The notes under the pieces: generated by a model
Seen by the model: only the letters and a program-made list of their open reading frames with translations
What the model was told of the DNA's origin: nothing
Database searches by the model: none
Shown here: one piece after another, positions 33,196-42,677 of the stretch
Numbering within the stretch: the first letter of the stretch is position 1
How the letters are laid out: each line of letters starts with the position of its first letter
Assembly (NCBI GenBank): GCA_032718475.1
Contig: JAUCBJ010006191.1
Location: forward strand, 1 to 60,516
DNA: 60,516 bases
Direction: 5' to 3'
Origin: Nemertoderma westbladi
Lineage: Eukaryota; Xenacoelomorpha; Nemertodermatida; Nemertodermatidae
Position numbers and translations under genes: made by a program

Positions 33196-34495
33196 TTTCA
33201 GATCTGAATTCGTTGGTCTTTCCATATGATATTTTTCTTCCTATAAAAATAAAATATCGTCTTCTTCCAAAAAATCCAAGGGGAATAAAGCCTCTGGAAT
33301 GTATTGTATTCTCATCCAACATTATGGACAGCCACGGGTCGCCGAAACGGTCAGACATGACATTAACCTAGATGTAATCCATTCGAAATAGAATCTAATT
33401 GTGACCTTCTCTTTTCATACTGTTAATAGGCCTATTTATTGTGTTTTTTTAACCATATAATACCTACCATACATAAGTTTAAGAAACAACTTATTAAAAT
33501 CTTTTATACTCCAGTTTACGCACATGCATTTTTTCGCAAGCTCAGAATAAGATTATCTTTCAAGTAATTGCATATTGGACTAAGGTTCATGCCTTCGGTT
33601 TTGGTTCAGTTTTGTCTGACCAGTAGCTGTTGATGGGGAGAGTTTTTAGTTTTCATTAATTTTGTTTCAAGGGGAAAATTAAACTGGAGAAATTCAACCC
33701 CGGTAATCAGAAGTCATTATGGAATTTTAACGTGAATTTGTTCAACTTGAAAATGTTACTTTACACCGGTACTAATTAACAGTGCGTTATTTGCCTGAAC
33801 TAGCAGCACTACGTTACAGAAGGTACATTTTAAACTCTATATAGCGACCAAATAATAGGACAGTTAGTGAGAGCCTGTACCAGCTATTTTTACCTTGCAC
33901 CAAAATCTCAATCCTAAAAGGGTGTCCACTGTTTGTTTAACCTTAGGTACAATGTTTAGGTACCGATATGCTTGTTACCAAATCGTTTGACCTCTAAAAG
34001 CTCTATACTTGTGATTCTTTATTACGAATGCTTATTTTTATTTATTTTTTTGGTTGAGAGTGCAGCGTTCCGTCCTATTGGCCGCAACGCTACGAGGTGG
34101 TACCTTGCAGCGAGCGTTACGAGTAATTCACCAGAACGTTGATAAGTTGACATAATGTAACAAAATTATTATTATATTGTATTATCTTTTATTTGTATAT
34201 AAACGACACTGCATGCTTTTGAAAATATTTAACTTGTAAACCTAACTTTGTGATTTTGAAATGTTTTCTATTCAAGTTTTCACATTATCAAATATAATTT
34301 ATGAATATTATAAATATATAATTAAGTAGTTTATTAGTTTAGTAGTAATAAGTATAAGATGAACTGTATAAAAATTTATTATCTAAAGAAAATTACTTAA
34401 TCAAGTAATGTATGCTGGCCTTCGTGGTGTAGCAATTTATTAATGTTATAATTTAAAAGATTTATATATTGTTAAATTAATATTATATATTATAT
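33196..34495. other. Intronic stretch, no recognised feature
   Basis: A+T-rich. A TAGGCCTA palindrome lies near 33428. No exon, RNA gene or clear repeat is seen. Confidence 0.4.
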
Positions 34496-34498
34496 ACA

Positions 34499-34679
34499 GC
34501 AGCTTGGTCTAGTGGTGACATTACTGTGCTTCCGAATAGGGAGCCCGGGTTCGATCCCTAAATGGAGCAGCACTGTTTGGGCACAGTGCTTTAAATGCTG
34601 CAGCCTAGCCCAACCCCGGCTTTCATCCTTCAGTGGTCGATAAATGGGAACCAAGGCAACTTGGGAAACAGAGTGGAAG
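34499..34679 (+). mobile_element. tRNA-derived SINE (family A), 5' part
   Basis: Head with an A-box-like TTGGTCTAGTGG and a B box GGGTTCGATCCC at the spacing of a tRNA gene, followed by a non-tRNA body (GGAGCAGCACTGTTTGGGC, then CAACCCCGGCTTTCATCC). It stops at GGGAAACAGAGTGGAAG, where a LINE is inserted, and resumes at 35812. Pol III transcribes such elements and LINE machinery moves them. Confidence 0.88.
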
Positions 34680-35811
34680 TCTCTCGCTCACGTATGTTCA
34701 GCATACTTTCATTATATGGGATTCCTGATGAAATTATTGCAGCAATCAGATCAGTATACGATGGTTCGACAACATTTGTTTCTACTGTTGATGGTGACAC
34801 AGAACCATTTGAAGTGTTATGGGGCGTCCTCCAAGGAGACACACTTGCACCATTCTTGTTCATTATTGTGGTTGACTATGTTCTACGCATGTCCTTAGAT
34901 CATCATAATGATGATGGGGTGATGATAACTCCACCTACTGGCTCCAGAAGTCGAGGAAATCCTGCCAAGTACCTAACTGATCTAGACTTTGCTGATGACT
35001 TAGGAGTACTCTCAGAATCATTAGAGGGAGCCCAGCGGCTCCTCAGCTCATTAGAACATGCTGCTTCTAGTGTTGGTCTTTTTATTAACTCCAGAAAGAC
35101 CAAAATTCTGACAGTTAACTTTGAAAGTCCTCAGCAAGTCTCTGATCGGATGAGCATAAGCTCAAAGGATGGTATGCTTGAGCATGTGGACGACTTCTGT
35201 TACCTGGGATCATGGATCCGGAAGTCAGGTGAGGACCTTCGAATACGTAAGGGAAAGGCATGGGCAGCCTTGAATAGGCTTTCCAGGATTTGGAAGTCAC
35301 CTAGAATTAATCGGAAACTTAAGGTCCGATTATTCAGAGCAGCAGTAGTTCCAGTACTCCTCTACGGGAGTCCATGCTGGGCTCTAACTGCTGAGGACAC
35401 CAAATCTCTGGATGGCACATTCACAAGAATGCTACGCCGGGTACATTGTGTCAAGTACAATGCACACATCTCCAACCAGACACTATATAACATTGGAGGT
35501 GTCTCATTGGTTCCCCCAAGCTTGACACTAGAACAAAATCGCCTCCGCTTTGCAGGACATTGCTTTCGCCGTGAGGACCAGCCAGTGCATAATCTTGTAC
35601 TTTGGCAGCCTCATGGAGTGAATAAGCATGGTGGACAGCCCATGACTTTCTTGAGACGCATCTTAAAGGACACTGGCCTTAAAGATGCGGATGATCTAGC
35701 AAATGTCATGGGTGATAGGGAGTTGTGGCGGTGCAATTTTGTTGACAAGCCGGCACAGCATTCTTAAAAATGCAGCTGCAATGCAGCATGCCGATCCTAG
35801 TAGTAGTAGTA
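34680..35811 (+). mobile_element. RTE-like LINE copy 2, strongly 5'-truncated, inside the SINE
   Basis: From 34681 the sequence equals 16621 onwards of copy 1 with only about a dozen substitutions in 1085 bp (about 1%). It keeps part of the reverse transcriptase (LQGDTLAPFLF, DFADDLGVLSE) through the stop at 35767, and then the 3' end TGCAGCATGCCGATC with a (TAG)n tail of four to five units. It lacks RT motif A and the endonuclease. The 17-bp sequence GGGAAACAGAGTGGAAG flanks it on both sides (34663-34679 and 35812-35828). Short tandem repeats at the 3' end are typical of the RTE clade. Confidence 0.95.
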
Positions 35812-35925
35812 GGGAAACAGAGTGGAAGGGTTTACTGTGGAAGATCACCCATGGTGGTGAACAGGCATTCCTTGGCTTAACGAGCCTAAAAGATTCTCCC
35901 ATTCATATATTATATTGTGATATTG
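35812..35925 (+). mobile_element. tRNA-derived SINE (family A), 3' part
   Basis: Starts with the second copy of the 17-bp target duplication and continues the SINE body (GGTTTACTGTGGAAGATCAC, CAGGCATTCCTTGGC) to an A+T-rich tail. It is contiguous with 34499-34679 once the LINE is taken out. Confidence 0.85.
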
Positions 35926-36228
35926 ATATTATAGTATGATATTGATGTTATAATATATATATATATTATATTTTCAGATATATATTTTTTATTTTTAAGT
36001 TGGTGTGAATTGTGCCGTGAAATAAAGTAAATTAAATCCTGGTCTGTGGGGTGCTATGTATCACGACGTGAAATAAAGTAACAGTATTCTTTCAGTATGA
36101 CTGTACCGTATTCTACGGTCAGACTGAGGTGGAACTAACAGTAAAACATTCATCACAGATGCAGACAGCGCAAGTTGCAGAGGTCGTTACCGGTATACCA
36201 TAATTAATAATACTTCGAAACATGGGAT
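35926..36228. other. Intronic stretch, no recognised feature
   Basis: An (AT)n block at about 35950-35970. No gene. Confidence 0.4.
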
Positions 36229-36352
36229 TTAAATAAAGAAACTGTATTCCACTATCAGGCTCTCGTTTCATATTCCACTTACTCGCTTAACTCGTTCGTG
36301 GAAATATTCCCACTCGAGCCAGTGTGAAATACGGTGCTTCTTTATCTTAATC
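36229..36352. repeat. Foldback element (MITE-like), about 124 bp
   Basis: The ends are imperfect inverted repeats: AAATAAAGAAACTGTATTCCA on the left and, inverted, AGATAAAGAAGCACCGTATTTCAC on the right. The interior has CGCTTAACTCGTTCGTGG. No coding capacity. A short MITE or foldback is the simplest reading. Confidence 0.6.
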
Positions 36353-36885
36353 GAATATATAGTTAATATTTAATGTTGCTATTATAATGTATATGTATGT
36401 ATATATATATTATCAATTGATTCATATCTAAGGAAATCATTTTGGAGTTGTGCTAAAATAGTATAATACAATATTTACAATTTAACTTAAATTTGAGCAC
36501 ATTAGTAAAATCAACAAAAGCAATAGCAGTAGATGGAGAAATAATCATTAACAATGTATTTTTGTTAAAAAAAACTATTTAAGTCTTAAAATGTTTGGTA
36601 AAATACGGTATGATATTAAGATTATATTCTTTCAGACAAAATGTAACCGATGGTGGTGGTTAATCAGTATTGCTAAATGTATTGTAGTTTTTATAGTATT
36701 GATGTATATTATTATAAAAAAGTTATTCAATATTTATAATATCTTATATATTAACACGTTATAGTATTCCGTTAATAAATTTAATAGAGATGTTAGTGCA
36801 GGGCAATGGTTGGTACTTGGTACTGGGCTGTTACTAAAAGTGTATGATGACGATGTTGATTCACTATCAATTATGTAAATTAACC
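36353..36885. other. Region downstream of the second receptor gene
   Basis: A+T-rich, with no gene recognised. It would contain the 3' UTR of the - strand receptor gene. Confidence 0.35.
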
Positions 36886-38064
36886 TCAGCAAAGGACGCC
36901 CCTTATATCTTTAATCAATTCCTTCAACCCTATTTTAAAGTAAGTGTGCAGAAATCCGTACAGTAATGGGTTTATAAGAATGCAAAATGAAATAACAACT
37001 CTTGCCAATGATTTGATTAGATGTGGATTTTTGTTGTAACCGCTCACGTACATAAGTATCACATAGATGGAGCTCATCGAGAGGAAGGATAATGTTATCA
37101 TAAACATGAGAAGGGTTGTGCGGGCCTCTCTTGAGATCAACTTTACCTTCTTGTTTTTAACCCTGGTATTGACTCTCGACCATTTGTTACCAATTTTATC
37201 TTTGAGGGTTATTGTGTTTGATTTTCCACCAGTTTTCTCCAACATTCCTTCTTCATCTAATGTTTCTTCTTCGTATCCTTCTATATCTTCCAGGTTGTTT
37301 ACCGCTGTATTCATTTCCGTAACTGCCGTGCCACAATCAACAGAGACACGCCAACCCCTGTCATTTCTATTACAATTTTTCTTATTTTTCGCAATTTCTT
37401 TGTTTTTCCGCACAACTTGCGCGGCGCGTATTTTCCTCGCTATCATGGAATACGCTACCACCATTACCAAGGCTTCCAGGATCAGTACGGATTGCAGTAT
37501 ATAGTTCCCGCACTGCCGTAGATTCATAGCTGATGCGTAGTAGGGGGCCCGCACCTTGTAAAGCTGCTTAATATCGTCAACTACTAAAGAATTAGCCATA
37601 CTGAAATACGTTGTACCGATAAAAGCGGGCGTTGCCAAGGCAACAGCGACTATAAAGTCGATGATGGCCAGCGTCTTGGCTACTCTCTGACTGAATATAT
37701 TGCGGTAAAGAATGAAATGACAGACAGCGCAATATCTTTCTAAAGTTACAGACATTAGTAAAAGTAGAGATAGAATTAGGAACATCTCAAATAAATTCCA
37801 AATGAATGAACTGAACACCTGTTTGTGCGCCACCATTGCGAATGTAAAGAGAATGCCGCCGGTGGTGAAGTCCGTGGCTGAAATAGCGAGAATTAAGATT
37901 TCCGACACACATCTGTTCCTTTTCCTGCAGAAAACCGTGAAAACCACAGCGTTTGCGAGAACCGCAAACACTGTGGACACGCAGAGGGTGTAGGCCAGAG
38001 CTAACTCAAAGACTTTGTTGTATTGCGGGTAAACGTTCACATCTGTGTAATTATTAAACTCCAT
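36886..38064 (-). CDS. Rhodopsin-type (class A) GPCR, paralogue of 27375-28604
   Basis: A complete frame of 392 codons from ATG at 38064. The layout equals that of the first receptor: TM1 with LANAVVFTVF, TM2 with AISATDFTTGG, TM3 ending LERYCAVCHF, long charged third loop with a poly-acidic stretch (EDIEGYEEETLDEEG), TM6 without CWxP, and TM7 with NPLLY. An NYT sequon lies at the N-terminus. As in the paralogue the TM3 cysteine is absent (Ser at that place), while a Cys before TM5 (RQCGNY) is kept. Two blocks, TM6-TM7 (36901-37143) and TM3-TM4 (37601-37800), are 99% or more identical to the paralogue in nucleotides. The N-terminal part, second extracellular loop and third cytoplasmic loop have diverged. 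It lies antisense in the dynein intron. Confidence 0.9.
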   Translation of the reverse strand: MEFNNYTDVNVYPQYNKVFELALAYTLCVSTVFAVLANAVVFTVFCRKRNRCVSEILILAISATDFTTGGILFTFAMVAHKQVFSSFIWNLFEMFLILSLLLLMSVTLERYCAVCHFILYRNIFSQRVAKTLAIIDFIVAVALATPAFIGTTYFSMANSLVVDDIKQLYKVRAPYYASAMNLRQCGNYILQSVLILEALVMVVAYSMIARKIRAAQVVRKNKEIAKNKKNCNRNDRGWRVSVDCGTAVTEMNTAVNNLEDIEGYEEETLDEEGMLEKTGGKSNTITLKDKIGNKWSRVNTRVKNKKVKLISREARTTLLMFMITLSFLSMSSIYVILMYVSGYNKNPHLIKSLARVVISFCILINPLLYGFLHTYFKIGLKELIKDIRGVLC

Positions 38065-40515
38065 GGTTTCAAACGCAATCTCGTTACAATTAATTATTAT
38101 TTTTTTTGTGCAAAATACAAAAACGAGTTTGAAGGTTTGAAATTAATTTTACTCCAAAGAGTGAGGATTCGTACATTTTATAATGTAAGTTCTGTTTGCT
38201 CCCATTGTATGCTGGGGGCAGTGGCTTTCCTATTTGGCCACGGGCCTTGTCCTATTGGTTTGTTTTTATTAGGGAAGCATCTGGATCCCCGTGGAACTCC
38301 TGTTATTCGAGAACGAATCGCCTTCGTTATTTCAACTCACAGAAGCTGTCATGTTCACCCAACGGAATCCATCACAACTGTTTTTTTATCCATTAATCGC
38401 AGGATTAAATAGCTTGGGTTATTATAAGCTGATCGTTTATAAAAGTTGCACATGACTTTCATTTACCATGTACTAACCGCCCGACTGGCTTATACACAAT
38501 GCAAGATGCGCAGTGCATAATGATTAACAATAATATACGTCATACATAAATATATATATATTATATAATGTTAATGCAAACTCACGCCCATGTAAAGAAT
38601 ACCAGGATTTCACTTTTCGGTCGACTTTTTATTGGAATTTTATATATGAAGATTTTTTATTTTTTTTAATTTATCTTTATTAAGTGTTTTATAGCGCTTA
38701 TTTCTGTCTTATAACCTGTACATATACTAATTCGTAGACATGAAAATATCTTAATACAATCTCATATATAACCCTCCCTACCTTAAAAGTAAAATACCAT
38801 ATGTATTTCTTCAATCCATTATTGATTTCAAATAATTACCGGTAACTTTTAATTTAAGTAATCAAATATCTTATTTGTGCTTTAAATTTAATCATTACCT
38901 AATTACTTAATTATTCCTCAGTATTTTGTACTGTGCAATTAATTCTATTGTCTCATGTACGACGTCAGCTAATAATAATAAAATACCAATTTAATTAATA
39001 ATTACATAATACATATAATAATATTATATTTCTGGTTACAACATGTGGTTGTGGGGTGGGGTCCCCTGGTCCACTTCCCTGTTTTCTAGACCCGATCGTG
39101 TAGGTGTTTAACTTGTTCACCGTGCCAAACAACTTTATAATTAATTCTAACTTCATCGCAATCTAAGGCCCCAAGAACAAAGGCCGCTGATTCTTTGACC
39201 TGTTTGTTGCTAGGATTCTTCGTGTGGCAAACAAATTTCGGAAATGGTTTTATTTATATTCCCGTGTTTGTTTGTCCGGATAGCTGCACGCACCCGTCGG
39301 CTAAATAATAAATTAATAGTAGGCCTACAATATAATTTCATGCAACATACATATTTGGTGGATCTATAATTATTTTGACTGTGATGACAATATGTCCAGC
39401 ATGACAAATGTTCACGAGACAAAACATAGGCAATTATCGATTTTTTTTTTCATTAAGTTTCATGTAATGGATGGACAGGTAGGCCTAGGCAGGTAGGCAT
39501 CAAACCTTATGCAATATGCATAAACTCATATAACGAAAATCCCCTGGATTTTTAAGTTTCTCCATCAATCGACTTGCACTTGAAGTGTTTATAAGTACCT
39601 GTACCTGCAATGTGCAAAAATTCTGCCTGGTGTCAGTTGAAGGTGTTGCTGATGCAGGAAACCTGTTCCGATAAGGTATCAATCACTTCCATTGTGGATT
39701 CCTAATTCACTTGAATTCTACGCATTCAGGTGTTCCATCGCAGTGGATCCATCTACAGTATACAACAACGGTTCATTGACCCTAGTTTTACCCTGACAAT
39801 GGGCACTCACTCACACGCCTGTATGCGTTGTAGTAGATTCAATTTTACCAACTCAATTTATTTTACCTTATTTTCGTTGCGAATATCTCAACCTTTGCGC
39901 TAAAGTCGTCCAAATGTTTGATTGTCTCTATTTGTTAATATTGGGATTCCTATAAAATCCAATACTGTATTTGTGTTATAACGTGCGTGCCAATACTGTA
40001 TGAAGGAGAAGGAGACCAAGGGAGGCCTCCCGTCATGAGTCTTCCAATTCAAAAAAATATTGCTACCTGTTCCTGTCAATAGTTACACCGAATTACATCC
40101 ATTATCTTGAAATCATGAAATGATATCACAACATCCCAAACAGTTATTCTGGCTGGGGAGTTATGACCACAAAAACTCCATCAAATTTTCTAACCTTTTA
40201 AGTTAAAGTAATGTGTTAATTTAATTTAATTTAAATTAAAAGTTTGTTTAGAAAATTTTAATTTATTATTTAGTAGCACCTAATTTTCAGTTGCCACATA
40301 GTCCGAGAAGTACAAATTCTTTAGTGACACGGCATCCTGCAAAAGGTTAACCAATTAATATGAAAAATTCTCTCGAAATTTTGGGACTGCTTCACAGATA
40401 CATCAATGAGAGGTAGAATAAGAAACAAGTTTTTTAACACGGAAGCGCGAATGGCAAATTACAATTACTGCCATACCAAACATTAATTCTAAATATTTGA
40501 CTTATTTTATTGTCA
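38065..40515. other. Intronic stretch upstream of the second receptor gene
   Basis: No further gene is recognised. It includes the presumed promoter region of the - strand receptor. TAGGCCTA palindromes occur near 39322 and 39482. The rest is A+T-rich. Confidence 0.4.
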
Positions 40516-40524
40516 CCTCCAAGA

Positions 40525-41066
40525 AAAACGTAACGGGAAGGCATGGGCTGTCCAGGATTTGGAAGTCACATAGAAAACGTCGGAAACATAGGTCAAATTA
40601 TTTAGTTCAGCAGTAGAGCCAGCACTCCTATATGGGATTCAATGCTAGGCTCTAACTGCCGAGGACACCAAATCTCTGGATGGCACTTTCACAAGAATGT
40701 TACGTCGGTTTTATTGTGTCAAGTACAATGCACACATCTCCAATCAGACTATATATGTAAAACGACATTGGAGGTGATCCATTAGTTACTCCCAAGCTTG
40801 ACACATGAACGGAGCCGCGGGACTTTGTTTTCGCAGTGAGGACTAGCCTGTTTACAATCCTGTACTCTGGTAGCCTCTTGGAGAGTGGATAAGGGGTAGC
40901 ACATCTATGATTTTCTTGGGACGCATCTTAAAGGATACTGGCCTTCAAGGTGCGGATAATCTCGCGAAATTCATGGGGGATAGGGAGTTGTGGCGGCGAA
41001 AATTTGTCGATAATCCGACACCGCATTCTTCATGCGTGCTGCATTACAGCATGCCAATCGTATAAA
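40525..41066 (+). mobile_element. RTE-like LINE copy 3, old and decayed
   Basis: Resembles copy 1 from about 17188 to its 3' end: GGGAAGGCATGGGC, CCAGGATTTGGAAGTCAC, GAGGACACCAAATCTCTGG, TGTGTCAAGTACAATGCACA, ATAGGGAGTTGTGGCGGCG and the 3' terminal GCAGCATGCC-like part at about 41035-41060. Many substitutions and indels break every frame. The difference in age from copies 1 and 2 shows that the family was active over a long time. Confidence 0.85.
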
Positions 41067-41097
41067 AAGATACTTATGTAGCCTAATAGCCATAACT

Positions 41098-41148
41098 ACC
41101 ACGCCTTGGACTACCACACCTTGGACTACCACACCTTGGACTACCACG
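41098..41148. repeat. 15-bp tandem repeat, about three units
   Basis: CCTTGGACTACCACA repeated about three times, directly after the decayed LINE copy 3. Confidence 0.9.
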
Positions 41149-41149
41149 C

Positions 41150-42125
41150 TAGCAGAATACCAAACCCAATTACATGAATTCAAAGGAACTTGTCAATTTC
41201 AGGATCCCGATTGTGTTGGTTTTGCTAGAAACCACCCTCTGCAAACTATCCCGCCAGTCCAAATTCCACCCGAACCAATTGTTAATGTCCATTTCCACTA
41301 CGCAATTTAGACAGTAAATGTCGAGAAATTAACGATTTATCATCCAAACTGAACAGGCCACCTGATAACCGATAAGTACCCGAGTACCCACGGCTAAAAT
41401 CTTTTCAGACCTTTAATCTACTTCTATAACCGAAACCATCTGTTGCCTTGCGATTGGTAGAAGCAAGTAATTCCGCTCAATTTCCCATCGATTTCATTAT
41501 TATCTCGGCAGTAAAAGGTTCAGGCCACATGGAATACTGGAACAGCCGCATTGCGAAGTTTCCCGGCTATTATCGCTCTGTTGAGGCATATAATTAATGC
41601 ATTTGACGCTTCGCTAAAAAAAATACTCTGCCCTGCGCCCTGGTGTAGTTCGTTGAGATGTAAGCTGATTGGAGTTTCCCACTTCGCATTTATTGACCTT
41701 CCAGTTTTATAATTTGCAAATTCTTCCGGAGTGCTCGTTAGGGAATTCGGCGAAAATCAAACAAAATGCGAAGGAATCTCTACAACGACTTATTATAAAG
41801 AGAAGGAAAGGAAGGCCAATGTTTAGGTAAAAGGAATCTTTGGTAATAACATGTACGAATCGAGAGGTTTTTTAGGTGTTCAAATTACGTCCGGTTTGAG
41901 CGAAAGATAAACCGCTAATGATATAAATAATAACCACCTGAAATAACGCTTGTAAATTCTTACTCCTAATTGTTGTATCTGTGGAATATTGAATAATCCC
42001 AAAATTTTGGGAAAATTTTTCAAATTAATTAGAGTACCTTTTGCTGGATATCGCATCAATATATGTACTTTTCGGGCTATACGGCAACTGAAAACTAGTA
42101 CACAGTTTAATTGTTTTATTATATT
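41150..42125. other. Intronic stretch, no recognised feature
   Basis: An open frame reaches 41310 (QFQDPDCVGFARNHP), but nothing supports it as an exon. The rest is A+T-rich. Confidence 0.35.
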
Positions 42126-42126
42126 C

Positions 42127-42206
42127 TAGGAAGCACATCACCGGGGGTTGAACCAGCACTATACGTGTTCGGCTTATCATGACTCATCACTAGCGCTAAC
42201 CAGTTC
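42127..42206 (-). ncRNA. Decayed hammerhead ribozyme (inverted partner)
   Basis: Read on the - strand, this is a diverged copy of the hammerhead at 42285-42368: GGTTAGCGCTAG, TGATGAG, a weaker stem II, GAACAC in place of GAAAC, then TATAGTGCTGGTTC. The first C of the conserved CTGATGA is G here, and the GAAA part is disturbed, so self-cleavage is not expected. With the right-hand copy it forms inverted ends of an element of about 240 bp (AGGAAGCACATCACC and GGTGACGTGCTTCCT). Confidence 0.75.
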
Positions 42207-42284
42207 ACCCACAGGATATGCAACTTTACTGCCTGTTAAATAGAAGTGAATTAGATTAGAGAGCAAGTGTCAGGGGCAAGTGGA

Positions 42285-42368
42285 TGATCTGGTTAGCGCT
42301 ACTGATGAGGCCTGATAGGCCGAAACGTACGTATAGCGCTGGTTCAACCCCTGGTGACGTGCTTCCTC
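42285..42368 (+). ncRNA. Hammerhead ribozyme, type I, core intact
   Basis: All parts of the hammerhead core can be placed. Stem I is AGCGCTA (42295-42301) with TAGCGCT (42334-42340). The conserved CTGATGA is at 42302-42308. Stem II is GGCC-TGATA-GGCC (42309-42321). GAAA follows at 42322-42325. A very short stem III, CG-TA-CG, is at 42326-42331, then TA with the cleavage point predicted after A42333. Minimal stem III of this kind is known in hammerheads of Penelope-like elements, retrozymes and animal satellite DNAs, where dimers are the active form. It lies 90 bp before the dynein 3' splice site, in the sense direction, so the pre-mRNA contains it. Confidence 0.88.
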
Positions 42369-42455
42369 ATTTTTTCAATTTCTGAACAAAACCATTATAC
42401 ATTAATAAAAAATTTCTTGCTTTTTGTAATTTATTTACACAAATTTGTTTTTCAG

Positions 42456-42677
42456 GGAGGCATTGTTGTCTGTTGCCAAGACATTCTTTGAGACTATAGA
42501 CCTCGGTGAAGAAGCCATGAAAGTTAAGATGTCGGAGATGTGTGTGGTTATCCACATGAGTGTGTCGGGGATGGCTGAAGGATTCTACAACAAGCTACGC
42601 CGGCGCTATTACACCACCCCCACGAGTTATTTAGAATTAATCAATTTGTATCTGACAATGTTAAACGACAAGCGCAA
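42456..42677 (+). CDS. Axonemal dynein heavy chain, exon 2 visible (AAA4 end, base of stalk)
   Basis: Flanked by TTTGTTTTTCAG and a GTAGGT donor. It completes Glu with the first exon and encodes [25 protein letters not shown] and [19 protein letters not shown], the conserved helix region between AAA4 and the stalk. It ends with two bases (AA) of a Lys codon that the next exon completes, giving LNDKRKQIVTARDRV. Length 222 nt is consistent with phase 2 to phase 2. Confidence 0.95.

Larger units (their letters stand above)
5519..42455 (+). other. Giant dynein intron (36,937 bp) with nested genes and repeats
   Basis: Donor GTAAGTAT at 5519 and acceptor TTTGTTTTTCAG ending at 42455. The exons on both sides are adjacent in the dynein protein and join in phase 2, so no coding exon is missing between them. 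Inside lie two antisense receptor genes, a 24-bp minisatellite with two LINE insertions, several LINE relics, two SINE families, foldback elements, a 46-bp minisatellite and a hammerhead ribozyme pair. It may be wholly removed as one intron, or there may be non-coding or alternative exons I cannot see. Confidence 0.85.

Noticed and set aside
34499-34570. Functional tRNA gene
   Set aside because: A and B boxes are present, but there is no closed acceptor stem, and a SINE body follows. It is the head of a SINE.
41032-41310. Possible exon with QFQDPDCVGFARNHP
   Set aside because: The first part is the 15-bp repeat, splice signals are weak, no family is recognised, and it does not fit between the two dynein exons.
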